Part shown: in pieces, positions 26,310-35,019 of the stretch
Layout of the letters: every line of letters starts with the position of its first letter
Numbering within the stretch: position 1 is the first letter of the stretch
Assembly (NCBI RefSeq): GCF_022637415.1
Contig: NZ_CP093340.1
Location: 2,480,001-2,544,000, forward strand
DNA from: Luteimonas sp. S4-F44
Lineage (GTDB): Bacteria > Pseudomonadota > Gammaproteobacteria > Xanthomonadales > Xanthomonadaceae
DNA length: 64,000 bases
Direction: 5' to 3'
Program-made: the position numbers and the translations under genes
Notes under the pieces: generated by a model
Databases searched by the model: none
Seen by the model: the letters and a program-made list of their open reading frames with translations, nothing else
What the model was told of the DNA's origin: nothing

Positions 26310-27515
26310 ATGTCCGCACCCATGTCCTGCCGCCTGCTCCTGGCGACCACGCTGCTGGCGTGGTCGGCCGCCGCGCTCGCCCTGTCGCCATCCGTTGTGC
26401 CGGACGCCAGCGCCGGACCGCGCCAGGCGCAGCCGCCGGCCACGCTCAAGGGCGCCTACGCCGGTGCGTTCCGGATCGGCACTGCGGTCAACGACGACAT
26501 CGTCGCAGGCCGCGACGCACGCGCGCAGGCGCTGGTGCCGCTGCACTTCGATGCGATCACCGCCGAGAACGTCATGAAGGCCGAGGTGCTGCATCCCGCG
26601 CCGGACACCTGGGATTTCGCCGCGGCCGACGCCTTCGTCGACTTCGGTCAGCGCCACGGCCAGTTCATCGTCGGCCACACGCTGGTCTGGCACAACCAGA
26701 CCCCCGACTGGTTCTTCCAGGACGCCGCCGTCGCCCCGCTCGCAGCCGACGCGATGACCGCGCGCCTGCGCGACTACGTCGCCACCGTCGCAGGCCGCTA
26801 TCGGGGACGCGTGCACGCCTGGGATGTGGTCAACGAGATCGTCGGCGAGGACGGCGCGTATCGCGACACCGTGTGGACGCGCGCGCTCGGTGACGGCGAC
26901 ACCGTCGTACGCGAAGCCTTCGCCGCCGCGTCGCGCGCCGCGCCCGACGCCGAGCTCTACTACAACGACTTCAACACTTGGCGCCCGTCCAAGCGCGCCG
27001 GCATCGTGCGCCTGGTGAAGATGCTGCAGGACGCCGGCATCCGCATCGACGGCATCGGCATGCAGGCGCACTGGGGCCTGCACTACCCGTCGCTGGAGGA
27101 CATCGAGGCCTCGATCGACGCCTATGCCGCGCTGGGGGTCAAGGTCATGATCACCGAACTCGACATCGACGTGCTGCCGCTCACGCGCGAGGGCCAGGTG
27201 ATCGGCACCGGGCTGGCGCACCCGCAGTTCCAGTTGGAAGAGTTCGAGCGCTACCTCGACCCCTACCCCGACGGCCTGCCGGCCGATGTCGAACGCCAGC
27301 TCGCGCAACGCTACGCCGAGCTGTTCGCGCTGTTCCATCGCAAGCGCGACGTCATCGACCGCATCACGGTCTGGGGCGTGCACGACGGCATGTCGTGGAA
27401 GAACGACTATCCCGTGCCCAACCGCACCAACTACCCGCTGTTGTTCGACCGCGATCGCCGGCCGAGACCCGCGCTGGACGCGGTCCTCGCGGTGCCGGAG
27501 ATGGCGACGCGCTAG
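26310..27515 (+). CDS. GH10 endo-beta-1,4-xylanase, secreted
   Basis: A 401-residue enzyme starting at MSAPMSCRLL after GGAG. A signal peptide covers about residues 1-25. The classical GH10 motifs are present: GHTLVWHNQTPDWF (122-135), acid/base Glu176 (WDVVNEIVGEDG) and nucleophile Glu283 (MITELDIDVLP), ending with TVWGVHDGMSWKND. This is the ordinary GH10 branch, in contrast to the lipoprotein GH10 of the same operon. There is no carbohydrate-binding module. It closes the rightward operon. Confidence 0.95.
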   Translation: MSAPMSCRLLLATTLLAWSAAALALSPSVVPDASAGPRQAQPPATLKGAYAGAFRIGTAVNDDIVAGRDARAQALVPLHFDAITAENVMKAEVLHPAPDTWDFAAADAFVDFGQRHGQFIVGHTLVWHNQTPDWFFQDAAVAPLAADAMTARLRDYVATVAGRYRGRVHAWDVVNEIVGEDGAYRDTVWTRALGDGDTVVREAFAAASRAAPDAELYYNDFNTWRPSKRAGIVRLVKMLQDAGIRIDGIGMQAHWGLHYPSLEDIEASIDAYAALGVKVMITELDIDVLPLTREGQVIGTGLAHPQFQLEEFERYLDPYPDGLPADVERQLAQRYAELFALFHRKRDVIDRITVWGVHDGMSWKNDYPVPNRTNYPLLFDRDRRPRPALDAVLAVPEMATR

Positions 27516-27545
27516 CATCGGCGCAACGCCCTTTCCAGGCAGGCC

Positions 27546-28064
27546 ATGGACCGCAACACGATCTTCACGCTCGACGAGCGCGACCACCGGCGCGGTGCGC
27601 GCGTCCACCTGCTGCGTGCGATGCGCGATCGCCGTACGCGCCTGCGCCTGATGCTGTTGTGGCTGGTCGCTACGCTGGTGGTGAGCGGGATCGCGCTGAT
27701 TCTCGGCACGCCCTGGTCCGAGCTCGCCGGCGACCTGCCGTGGATCGCGCTCGTCGCAGCAGCGACAATCCTGGGGTTCGCGTTCGGACTGCCGCTGCTG
27801 CTCGCCCCGCTGCTCGTGCGCCAACGCTTCCGGCGCGAGCCGCTGCTGCGCGAGCCGGTCATCGCGCACTGGGACGAGGCCGCCTATCGGGCGCGCCAGG
27901 GCGGTGTCGAAAGCCGGGTGGCGTGGGGCACCTACGTGGCCTGGCAGGAAAGCCCTGACCTGTTCGTGCTGTTCCTCTCCGATTACAACTTCCAGCTGCT
28001 CCCCAAGCGTGCGCTCGATGCGGCGCAGGTCGACGATCTCCGGATGCTGCTCGCCACGCGCTAG
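27546..28064 (+). CDS. YcxB-like family membrane protein
   Basis: A 172-residue protein with two transmembrane helices (about residues 36-55 and 65-90) and a C-terminal YcxB-like domain (VAWGTYVAWQESPDLFVLFLS, FQLLPKRALDAAQVDDLRML). The function of the family is unknown; many members are inner-membrane proteins of small operons. It lies downstream of the xylanase gene on the same strand but looks unrelated. Confidence 0.75.
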   Translation: MDRNTIFTLDERDHRRGARVHLLRAMRDRRTRLRLMLLWLVATLVVSGIALILGTPWSELAGDLPWIALVAAATILGFAFGLPLLLAPLLVRQRFRREPLLREPVIAHWDEAAYRARQGGVESRVAWGTYVAWQESPDLFVLFLSDYNFQLLPKRALDAAQVDDLRMLLATR

Positions 28065-28205
28065 CGGCCAGCGCCACCATTGGGCCTGCCTGCCGGCCGC
28101 ACGCGGTGACGTTCTGGCCCAACGACAGGTAGCGACTGGCTCGGCCAGGACCAGCCCGCAGCGCGCGGGCCGCTACACTGCCCGGCCCCCGTCCCGACGC
28201 CCGCC

Positions 28206-28943
28206 ATGTCCGATCCCGTCCGTCTCGCCCATCGCGTCGCCGAGCTGTTCGCGCTGTCCCGCAACGAGGCCGAACAGGTCATCCGCAACGGCTGGGTGTC
28301 AGTGGATGGCGTTGTGATCGAGGCCCCACAGCATCGCGTCACCGTCGAGCAGGTCGCGCTCGACCCCGCGGCCCGCGTCGAAGCGGTCGAGCCGGCGACG
28401 TTGCTGCTGCACAAGCCGGCCGGCATCGATGCGATGGATGGGCCGCGGCCGGCCGTCGCGCTGGCGACGCCCGAGACGCGCTGGGCTGACGACCCGAGCG
28501 AGGTGCGCCTGCTGCAGCGCCATTTCCATCGCCTGACGCCACTGGTCCCGCTCGACACCGAGGCGAGCGGGCTGATGGTGCTGACCCAGGATGGCCGCGT
28601 CTGGCGCCGACTGACCGAGGACGCCGACCAGATCGAGCACGAGTACATCGTCGAGGTCGCCGGCACGCTGGGGCCTTACGGCCTGGGCCAGCTCGCGCAC
28701 GGCATCCAGATCGACGGTCGCACCCTGCCGGCGTGCAAGGTCAGCTGGCAGAACGAGACCCGGCTGCGCTTCGCGATCAAAGGCGTGCGCGACGGCCAAC
28801 TGCGTGCGATGTGTGCGCAGGTCGGCCTGGACGTGGTGTCGATCCGCCGCCTGCGCATCGGCCGCATCGCGCTGGGCAAAGGCCCGCACGGTGCGATGCC
28901 GCCCGGCGCCTGGCGCTACCTGCCGGTCGGCGAGAAGTTCTGA
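28206..28943 (+). CDS. RsuA/RluF-type rRNA pseudouridine synthase
   Basis: A 245-residue protein. An S4 RNA-binding domain (about 3-60, with SRNEAEQVIRNGWVSVDGV) precedes a catalytic domain with PLDTEASGLMVLTQDG, where Asp117 is the predicted nucleophile. YIVEVAG, QIDGRTLPACKVSW and LRAMCAQVGLDVVSIRRLRIG match the RluF/RsuA family. The usual RLD before the nucleophile is PLD here. The modified site in rRNA cannot be inferred. Confidence 0.88.
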   Translation: MSDPVRLAHRVAELFALSRNEAEQVIRNGWVSVDGVVIEAPQHRVTVEQVALDPAARVEAVEPATLLLHKPAGIDAMDGPRPAVALATPETRWADDPSEVRLLQRHFHRLTPLVPLDTEASGLMVLTQDGRVWRRLTEDADQIEHEYIVEVAGTLGPYGLGQLAHGIQIDGRTLPACKVSWQNETRLRFAIKGVRDGQLRAMCAQVGLDVVSIRRLRIGRIALGKGPHGAMPPGAWRYLPVGEKF

Positions 28944-28952
28944 GGCTGCGGC

Positions 28953-29810
28953 CTAGTCGTCCGCGTCCGCGGCTTCACGGCCCTGCTGGCGGATCAGCGC
29001 TTCCTGCCGGGCATCCTCGATCGCATCGCGCACGCCGTCGACATCCACCGCCCCGGCCGGGGGCGTGAAACGCCCGGTCAACACGGTATCGGGAGCCAGC
29101 GTACCGGCCTCGAACAGCGCCCACATCTCCTCGCCGTACCAGGTATCGAGCAGTTCGGGCGCCGAACGTCCGAGGTAGGCAGTGAGGTTATTGACGTCGC
29201 GCAGCAGCATCGTGCGCGCGGCGTTGTTGCCCGCCGCGCTGACCACCTGCGGGAAATCGATCACTACCGGCCCTTGCGCGTCGACCAGCACGTTGTAGGG
29301 CGACAGATCGCCATGGATCAGGCCGCAGCACAGCATCCGCACCACTTCGCGCACCAGCGCGCGGTGGTAGTCGCGGGCCTGGTCGGCGTCGAGCGCGACC
29401 TCGCCCAGGCGCGGCGCCGAGAAGCCATCGGCATCGGTCACCAGTTCCATCACCAGCACGCCGTGCACGTACCCAAACGGCTCGGGCACGCGCACACCGG
29501 CGGCGCGCAGCTGGTACAGCGCGTCGACCTCGGTGTTCTTCCAGGCAGTTTCCTGCTGCTTGCGCCCGTACTTGCTGGCCTTGCCGATCGCGCGCGCCTC
29601 GCGGCTGCCGCGCACCTTGCGGCCTTCCTGGTACTGCACGCGCTGCTGGAAACTGCGCTGCGCCATGTCCTTGTAGACCTTCGCGCAGCGCACCTCGTCG
29701 CCGCTGCGCACGACGTACACCGCCGCTTCCTTGCCGCTCTTGAGCGGACGCACGACAGCATCGATCACGCCGTCGTCGATCAGTGCCTGCAGGCCTTGGG
29801 GGGTTTTCAC
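28953..29810 (-). CDS. PA4780-type RIO1-like serine/threonine kinase
   Basis: I start this at GTG 29810 (MKTPQGLQALIDDG) because homologues begin with this segment and an AGGA lies upstream; longer in-frame extensions are Arg/Pro-rich and non-coding in character. The 285 residues show SGKEAAVYVVRSGDEVRCAK with the catalytic Lys, LIHGDLSPYNVLVD with the catalytic Asp, and VVIDFPQVV as the metal-binding Asp. RIO kinases phosphorylate Ser/Thr, chiefly in ribosome biogenesis in eukaryotes; the bacterial role is unclear. Confidence 0.88.
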   Translation of the reverse strand: MKTPQGLQALIDDGVIDAVVRPLKSGKEAAVYVVRSGDEVRCAKVYKDMAQRSFQQRVQYQEGRKVRGSREARAIGKASKYGRKQQETAWKNTEVDALYQLRAAGVRVPEPFGYVHGVLVMELVTDADGFSAPRLGEVALDADQARDYHRALVREVVRMLCCGLIHGDLSPYNVLVDAQGPVVIDFPQVVSAAGNNAARTMLLRDVNNLTAYLGRSAPELLDTWYGEEMWALFEAGTLAPDTVLTGRFTPPAGAVDVDGVRDAIEDARQEALIRQQGREAADADD

Positions 29811-30020
29811 GCGGGTCCTGTGCGGTGGTCGGCACGGCGGGGGCCGGCCACGAGCGGGGAAGCTTCGCATGTCCGTTCCGGAGCCGCCATCGCCCGCCGG
29901 CGCGCAGCAAGATGCGGACAGGCTTGGCTTCATCCGGCATTCGAAAAGCCGCCTGCGCCGCGGCGATTCGCCACTGCGCGCCGGAGGTTGCATGCTGTCC
30001 GGCCCCGAACCGGAGACCGC

Positions 30021-31070
30021 ATGCCCATGCGATGGCCCGCGCTGCTGCTCGCCCTGCCCCTGCTCGCCGCCTGCGCGGCGCCGACACCGCCCGTCGATGC
30101 CGAGCCTGATGCCGATGCCGCGCCGACAATCGGCCGGCTGACCCGCTGGCACGCCGGCTTCGACGCGGTCGTCGCGCCGGATGCACGCATCGAACGCCTC
30201 GCCGACGGATTCACCTGGTCCGAGGGCCCCGCGTGGATCGCCGACAGCGGCGATCTGCTGTTCACCGATGTGCCCGAGAACCGCATGCATCGCTGGTCCG
30301 AGGCCGACGGCGTCTCGGTGTTCCTCGAGCCGTCCGGCTACGACGGTCCCGACACCGGCGGGCTGCGCGAGGCCGGTGCCAACGGCCTGCTCGCCGAGCC
30401 CGGCGGCAGCCTGCTACTGGCCGATTCGGGCAACCGGTTGGTCGCACGCCTGGACCTGGTGACCCGGCGCAAGACCCCGCTCGCCGAACGCTTCAACGGC
30501 AAGCGCCTGAACAGCCCGAACGATATCGCCCGGCGCAGCGACGGCAGCGTGTTCTTCACCGACCCGCCATACGGCCTGGAAGGCATGAACGACTCGCCGG
30601 CAAAGGAGCTCGACTTCAACGGGGTCTACCGCATCGCGCCCGATGGCGGCCTGCATCTGCTCGACGCCACCGTGCCCTTCCCCAACGGCATCGCACTGTC
30701 GCCAGACGAACGCACGCTCTACGTTGCCAGTTCCGATCCCGAGGCCCCGCTCTGGTACGCCTACGCGCTGGACGCAGACGGCACGGTCTCCGGGCGCCGC
30801 GTATTCGCTGACGCCAGCGACTTGATGACCGACGACGCGCCCGGGCTGCCTGACGGCATGACCGTCGCCGCCGACGGCACCGTGTTCGCGACCGGCCCCG
30901 GCGGCGTGTTGGTGTTCACGCCCGACGGCACGCGCCTGGGCCGCATCGAGACCGGCGGCGCGGTGTCCAACTGCACCTTCGGTGACGACGGCCACACGCT
31001 GTACATGACCTCCGACGACCTCCTCGCGCGCGTGCGCGTGCGCACGACCGGGATGGGATTTGCGCGCTAG
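30021..31070 (+). CDS. SMP-30/gluconolactonase-like lipoprotein
   Basis: A 349-residue six-bladed propeller of the SMP-30/gluconolactonase/LRE family. The start at 30021 is behind GGAG; the lipobox LLAAC gives a short lipoprotein signal. Characteristic patches are FTWSEGPAWI, LLFTDVPENRMHRW, LNSPNDIARRSDGSVFFTDPPYG and PFPNGIALSPDERTLYV, with metal-binding Glu, Asn and Asp. It may hydrolyse a sugar lactone in the periplasm. It is not near other lactone-pathway genes. Confidence 0.88.
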   Translation: MPMRWPALLLALPLLAACAAPTPPVDAEPDADAAPTIGRLTRWHAGFDAVVAPDARIERLADGFTWSEGPAWIADSGDLLFTDVPENRMHRWSEADGVSVFLEPSGYDGPDTGGLREAGANGLLAEPGGSLLLADSGNRLVARLDLVTRRKTPLAERFNGKRLNSPNDIARRSDGSVFFTDPPYGLEGMNDSPAKELDFNGVYRIAPDGGLHLLDATVPFPNGIALSPDERTLYVASSDPEAPLWYAYALDADGTVSGRRVFADASDLMTDDAPGLPDGMTVAADGTVFATGPGGVLVFTPDGTRLGRIETGGAVSNCTFGDDGHTLYMTSDDLLARVRVRTTGMGFAR

Positions 31071-31129
31071 ACACCCGGTTCGGCGGGCGCGTCCACACAG
31101 GCAGGCCTTGGTGCGGCCTGCACACTGCC

Positions 31130-31771
31130 TCAGCCCAGCCGCTCCGAGCCCACGACGTGCACGCCGGGCGGGGCGTCGATCGCGGCATCCAGCAGTGCGG
31201 CGGCGATCCGCGGTGCCGGGTTGATGCGCCAGCGCGGCGGCAGCAGCGGACCGAGTGCGCCGAGCACGATACCGGCGACCCGCTCGCCCAGCCGGAATTC
31301 GTCGCGCGCCCCGCCGATCAGCCCGGGCCGCACGAAGGTCAGCGAGCCGAAGCCGACTGCGGCGAGGTCGCGCTCCAGCTCGCCCTTGACCCGGTTGTAG
31401 AACACCCGCGAGGTCGGATCCGCGCCCAGCGCCGAGTTCAGCGCGAATGCCCGCGCACCATGCGCCTGCACACGGCGTGCGACATCGAGCGGATAGTCAT
31501 GGTCCACGCGACGAAACGCGGCCTGCGAACCGACCGCACGGATCGTCGTGCCGAGCATGCAGATCGCCGCATCGACGTGCCACCAGTCGGCGTCGTCCGG
31601 AAGGTGGTCGAAGTCCACCTGCAGCGCACGCAGCTTCGGATGCGCCGGCAGCGCGCGCCGCGCCAGCGCGGTCACCGACGCCACCCGCGGGTCGGCCAGC
31701 GCCTGCGTCAGTACATGGCGCCCGACGAGCCCGGTCGCGCCGACCAGCAGCAGGCGTACGCCCTCGCTCAT
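31130..31771 (-). CDS. NAD(P)-binding epimerase/oxidoreductase-like protein
   Basis: A 213-residue Rossmann protein. LLLVGATGLVGRHVL is the nucleotide-binding motif, and YNRVKGELERDL carries the Tyr-x-x-x-Lys pattern of atypical SDRs. AICMLGTTIRAVGSQAAF and SLTFVRPGLIGG place it in the HTATIP2/YwnB-like group of NAD(P)-binding proteins. Its start overlaps the stop of a 42-codon ORF (31768-31896). The substrate is unknown. Confidence 0.85.
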   Translation of the reverse strand: MSEGVRLLLVGATGLVGRHVLTQALADPRVASVTALARRALPAHPKLRALQVDFDHLPDDADWWHVDAAICMLGTTIRAVGSQAAFRRVDHDYPLDVARRVQAHGARAFALNSALGADPTSRVFYNRVKGELERDLAAVGFGSLTFVRPGLIGGARDEFRLGERVAGIVLGALGPLLPPRWRINPAPRIAAALLDAAIDAPPGVHVVGSERLG

Positions 31772-31896
31772 CGCGGCATCGCCTTGGGCGCCGCGGCCGG
31801 ACGGGGCGCATGAAGCAGCGCACGCGCGACGTGCCGGCGTTCGGCGAGCTGCCGCCCGACACATCTGCCGACGATAACGATGGAGCGCATGGTCAT
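31768..31896 (-). CDS. Candidate 42-residue small protein or leader ORF
   Basis: A short ORF, MTMRSIVIVGRCVGRQLAER and on, ends at an ATGA overlap with the epimerase-like gene. It has the best ribosome-binding site of the area, AGGAGG at 31904-31909 with 7-nt spacing. The predicted peptide is basic with a short hydrophobic start. I recognise no family. It could be a real small protein, or a translated leader that couples translation into the next gene. Confidence 0.45.
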   Translation of the reverse strand: MTMRSIVIVGRCVGRQLAERRHVARALLHAPRPAAAPKAMPR

Positions 31897-31988
31897 GCGC
31901 AGTCCTCCTGCGTGGTGCAACCCGCATCCTGCCACGCGCCGCGTGGCCGCGCCGTGGCGCACACCCGACGATGCCGCGTTCGCGTGGC

Positions 31989-32687
31989 TCAGTCGCGCAG
32001 CCACTCGCGCAGCAGCGCGCAAGTCGTCTCCGGCGCTTCCATCGGCGGCAGGTGGCCGCAGTCGGGAATCGTCGCCAGCCTCGCGCCGGCAATGCCGCGC
32101 TGGAGTACATGCGATTCGGCTGGCGGCGTCATGGCATCGTCCGCGCCGACCACGACGAGCGTCGGCACCGCGATCGAGGCCAGCAGCGGCCGCGAATCGG
32201 GCCGCGCCAGGATCGCGGCCTGCTGCCGTCGGTAGGCATCGGCACCGACACGTTCGGCCATCGCGCGCACGGCCTCGCCGACCGGCCCGTCGACGTGCCG
32301 CGGGTGCACCAGGCGCGGCAGCATCTGCCGCGTCACGCCGGCAAAGCGCCCGCGCGCGAGCAAGGCCAGGCCTGCGCGTCGCTGCGCCGCGCGCGTCGGC
32401 GGATCGGGCGCAGCGCTGGTGTCGAGCAGGGCCAGCCGCGCCACCCGCTGCGGCTGGCGGCGCAGGATCTCGAACGCGACGTAGCCGCCCATCGACAGCC
32501 CGGCCAGCGCAAATCGCGGCGGCGCGGCGGCCAGCACGCGTTCGGCCATGTCCCCGACGCTGTCGTCGCGGGTCAGGTCGGCGAGCTGCGGCGTGGCGAG
32601 GTCGGACACACCGTCGACCACATCGCGCCACAGCCGCGCGTCGCACAACAGGCCCGGCAACAGCAGCAACGGCGTGCGCTCAGCCAT
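31989..32687 (-). CDS. Alpha/beta hydrolase
   Basis: A 232-residue alpha/beta-hydrolase-fold protein. Nucleophile elbow GLSMGGYVAF, oxyanion-region LLLPGLLCDARLW, a DDAMTP acid position and CGHLPPMEAPE with the catalytic His are all visible. The overall pattern resembles esterases and MhpC/BioH-like hydrolases. The start overlaps the MFS gene end by 8 nt. The substrate is unknown. Confidence 0.88.
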   Translation of the reverse strand: MAERTPLLLLPGLLCDARLWRDVVDGVSDLATPQLADLTRDDSVGDMAERVLAAAPPRFALAGLSMGGYVAFEILRRQPQRVARLALLDTSAAPDPPTRAAQRRAGLALLARGRFAGVTRQMLPRLVHPRHVDGPVGEAVRAMAERVGADAYRRQQAAILARPDSRPLLASIAVPTLVVVGADDAMTPPAESHVLQRGIAGARLATIPDCGHLPPMEAPETTCALLREWLRD

Positions 32688-33912
32688 GCGCGCTGCTCCG
32701 GCCGCGCAGCGTCCACGCCACCCAGGCCCCCAGCAGCGCCAGCCCGCCGGTCAGCGCGACCTCCGCCGGCCAGCCGCCGTGCGCCCAGAACCAGCCGCCG
32801 ACCGACCCCGTCAGGCTCGAGCCCAGGTAATAGGCCAGCAGATACAGCGACGACGCGTGGCCCTTGTGGCCGGCCGCGAGCCGCCCGACCCAACCGCTGG
32901 CGACCGCGTGCGCGACGAAGTAGCCGATCGTCGCCAGCGCGATGCCCAGCATGACCAGCGGCAGCGGCCGCGCCAGCGTGATTGCGATGCCCAGCGCCAG
33001 TAGCGCCATGCCGCCGGCTAGCGGCCCACGTCCGCCGAAACGCTCAGCCAGCCGTCCACCCGCCGACGAGGCGAACATGCCCAGCACGTAGGCCAGGAAC
33101 ACCAGGCCGATCTGCGACGGCGTCAATGCATAGGGCGGCGCGGCCAACCGGAAGCCGATGTAGTTGAACAGTGCGACGAACGCGCTGGTGAGCAGGAAGC
33201 CGACCGCGTACAGCCGCCGCAGCCCGCCGTCGGCCAGGTGGCCGCGCCAGGCGTCGACATGCCGGCGGGCGACGAACCCGCGCTGCGGCGCGAACTGCCG
33301 CGAAGCCGGCAGCAACGCCGCAAACCCCAACGCGGCCAGCAGGCCCAAGACGCCGATCGTGCCCATCGCCACGCGCCACGACCCCAGTTCGACCAGCAGG
33401 CCCATGCCCACGCGCCCCATCATCCCGCCGAACGCGGTTCCGGCGACGTACAGGCCCATCGCGCCGCCCAGGTGGCGCGGGTCGATTTCCTCGGCCAGGT
33501 ACGCCATGGCCACCGCCGGCACACCGCCCAGCGCCAAGCCCTCGAGCGTGCGCGCGGCCAGCAGCAACGGCCAGTCGGGCGAGAAAGCAGCGACCAGGTT
33601 CAACAGCGCTGCGGCGGCCATCGACCCGAACATCAACCCGCGCCGCGACAGCTGTTGCGAGATCGCACCGGCCACGACGATCGCCAACGCCAGCGCGCCG
33701 GTGCTGAGCGACAGCGCCATCGAGCTGGCCGCTGGCGTCAGCCCGAAATGCGCCGCGAACTCCGGCATCAGCGGCTGCACGCAGTACAGCAGCGAGAAGG
33801 TCGCAAAGCCGGCCAGGAACAGCGCCACATTGACCCGCCGGTAGGCCGGCGTGCCGCGCGCAATCGGCGCAGGCCGCGCCGTGCCCGGGGCGCAGAGCGA
33901 GGGGGAGGACAT
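32680..33912 (-). CDS. MFS efflux transporter (YnfM/drug-resistance type)
   Basis: A 410-residue membrane protein starting at MSSPSLCAPG. It has twelve predicted helices and MFS patches YCVQPLMPEF near the N-terminus and GLALGGVPAVAMAYLAEEI in the middle, as in YnfM-like (arabinose efflux/Bcr) carriers. It is transcribed divergently from a LysR gene 77 nt away and overlaps the hydrolase downstream, so MFS, hydrolase and perhaps the epimerase form a LysR-controlled cluster. The exported compound is unknown. Confidence 0.88.
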   Translation of the reverse strand: MSSPSLCAPGTARPAPIARGTPAYRRVNVALFLAGFATFSLLYCVQPLMPEFAAHFGLTPAASSMALSLSTGALALAIVVAGAISQQLSRRGLMFGSMAAAALLNLVAAFSPDWPLLLAARTLEGLALGGVPAVAMAYLAEEIDPRHLGGAMGLYVAGTAFGGMMGRVGMGLLVELGSWRVAMGTIGVLGLLAALGFAALLPASRQFAPQRGFVARRHVDAWRGHLADGGLRRLYAVGFLLTSAFVALFNYIGFRLAAPPYALTPSQIGLVFLAYVLGMFASSAGGRLAERFGGRGPLAGGMALLALGIAITLARPLPLVMLGIALATIGYFVAHAVASGWVGRLAAGHKGHASSLYLLAYYLGSSLTGSVGGWFWAHGGWPAEVALTGGLALLGAWVAWTLRGRSSAHG

Positions 33913-33989
33913 GCACGAGAGGATCGACCCTCGCTCGCCATCTGTCCAATCTATGATGGACCCGGTCCCCATCTGTTTCGGAGATACCG
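33913..33989. promoter_or_regulatory. Divergent LysR/MFS promoter with a dyad
   Basis: The 77-nt gap contains TCCA-N8-TGGA at 33947-33962 (tccaatctatgatgga), a dyad of the kind bound by LysR-type regulators (T-N11-A), placed between two start codons. A GGAG ribosome-binding site for the LysR gene is at about 33979-33982. Confidence 0.5.
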
Positions 33990-34895
33990 ATGGAACTGCG
34001 CCACGTCCGCTACTTCCTCGCCGTCGCCGAGGCGCGCAACTTCACCCGCGCGGCCGCGCGGCTGGGCATCGGCCAGCCGCCGTTGAGCCAGCAGATCCGC
34101 GACCTGGAGGCCGAGGTCGGCGCACGCCTGTTCCGGCGTCTGCCGCACGGCGCCGAGCTGACCGAGGCTGGCCAGGCGTTCCTGGAACACGTGCGCCACC
34201 TGCCCGCGCAGGCCGGGGATGCAATCGCGCAGGCCCGGCGTGCGGCGCGCGGCGAGACCGGCACGCTGCGCCTGGGTTTCACCGCCTCGGCGATTCTGAT
34301 GCCCGCCGTCACCGGTGCGATCCGCGCGTTCCGCCGCGCGTGGCCCGCCGTCGCCGTCGCGCTCGACGAGGACAACAGCGCACACCTGGCCGCGAAGCTG
34401 CGCGACGGCCGTCTCGATCTGGCGTTCCTGCGCCAGGACGGCGCGGCGATCGACGACATGGCCCAGCACCCGATCGCCGACGAGCCGATGGTCGCCGCGC
34501 TGCCGGCCGCGCACCCCCTCGTGCGCGATGCGCGCCGCAGGTCACTGCGCCTGGAGCAACTGCGCGAGGAGGCCTTCATCCTGACACCGCGGCCGGTCGG
34601 CGCGCCATTCCACGACGCGATCCTCGCCGCCTGCCACGCCGCCGGCTTCGCCCCCAGGCTCGGCCCGCACGCCCCGCAGTTGGCGTCGGCGCTCGCGCTG
34701 GTGGCCGCCGAACTCGGGGTGTCGGTGGTGCCGGCGGTGATGCGCCAGTTCGCGCTGGGCGGTGTCGCCTACCGCGCCATCGCCGGCCCGCGTCCGATCG
34801 CCCGCCTTACGCTGGCCCACCCTCGCGATCGCGACATCGCGGCGGTGGCGAACTTCGTCGCGCTCGCGATCCCGGCGCATGCGGCGTCCCGGTAG
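33990..34895 (+). CDS. LysR-family transcriptional regulator
   Basis: A 301-residue regulator. The N-terminal HTH MELRHVRYFLAVAEARNFTR...LGIGQPPLSQQIRDLEAEVG is typical, and an effector domain spans about 90-295 (FTASAILMPAVTGAIRAFRR). It diverges from the MFS gene and should control it in response to an unknown ligand. Confidence 0.95.
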   Translation: MELRHVRYFLAVAEARNFTRAAARLGIGQPPLSQQIRDLEAEVGARLFRRLPHGAELTEAGQAFLEHVRHLPAQAGDAIAQARRAARGETGTLRLGFTASAILMPAVTGAIRAFRRAWPAVAVALDEDNSAHLAAKLRDGRLDLAFLRQDGAAIDDMAQHPIADEPMVAALPAAHPLVRDARRRSLRLEQLREEAFILTPRPVGAPFHDAILAACHAAGFAPRLGPHAPQLASALALVAAELGVSVVPAVMRQFALGGVAYRAIAGPRPIARLTLAHPRDRDIAAVANFVALAIPAHAASR

Positions 34896-34991
34896 CCGCA
34901 GGTACGGCGTCGCACACGGGCATCCTGCCGCCGCGCCCGCGCACGATGCGCGTTCCCAAGAACCGCAACGCGAATGGCATCGATCGCTGGC

Positions 34992-35009
34992 GCTCGCCTG
35001 CAGGCGAGC
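34992..35009. terminator. Perfect 18-bp palindrome between convergent regulators
   Basis: GCTCGCCTGCAGGCGAGC lies between the ends of the LysR (rightward) and AraC (leftward) genes. It is likely a bidirectional stem terminator, but it has no loop in the strict sense and no T-run, so a protein-binding site is also possible. Confidence 0.4.
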
Positions 35010-35019
35010 CGATGCCGCA

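Noticed and set aside
28953..30290. Extended 445-codon reading of the RIO1 kinase
   Set aside because: The extra N-terminal part is Arg/Pro-rich, overlaps the start of the SMP-30-like gene on the other strand, and is absent from the family.
34992..35009. 18-bp palindrome considered as a LacI operator
   Set aside because: It lies between the ends of two convergent genes and shares no core with the TAGCGCTA sites.
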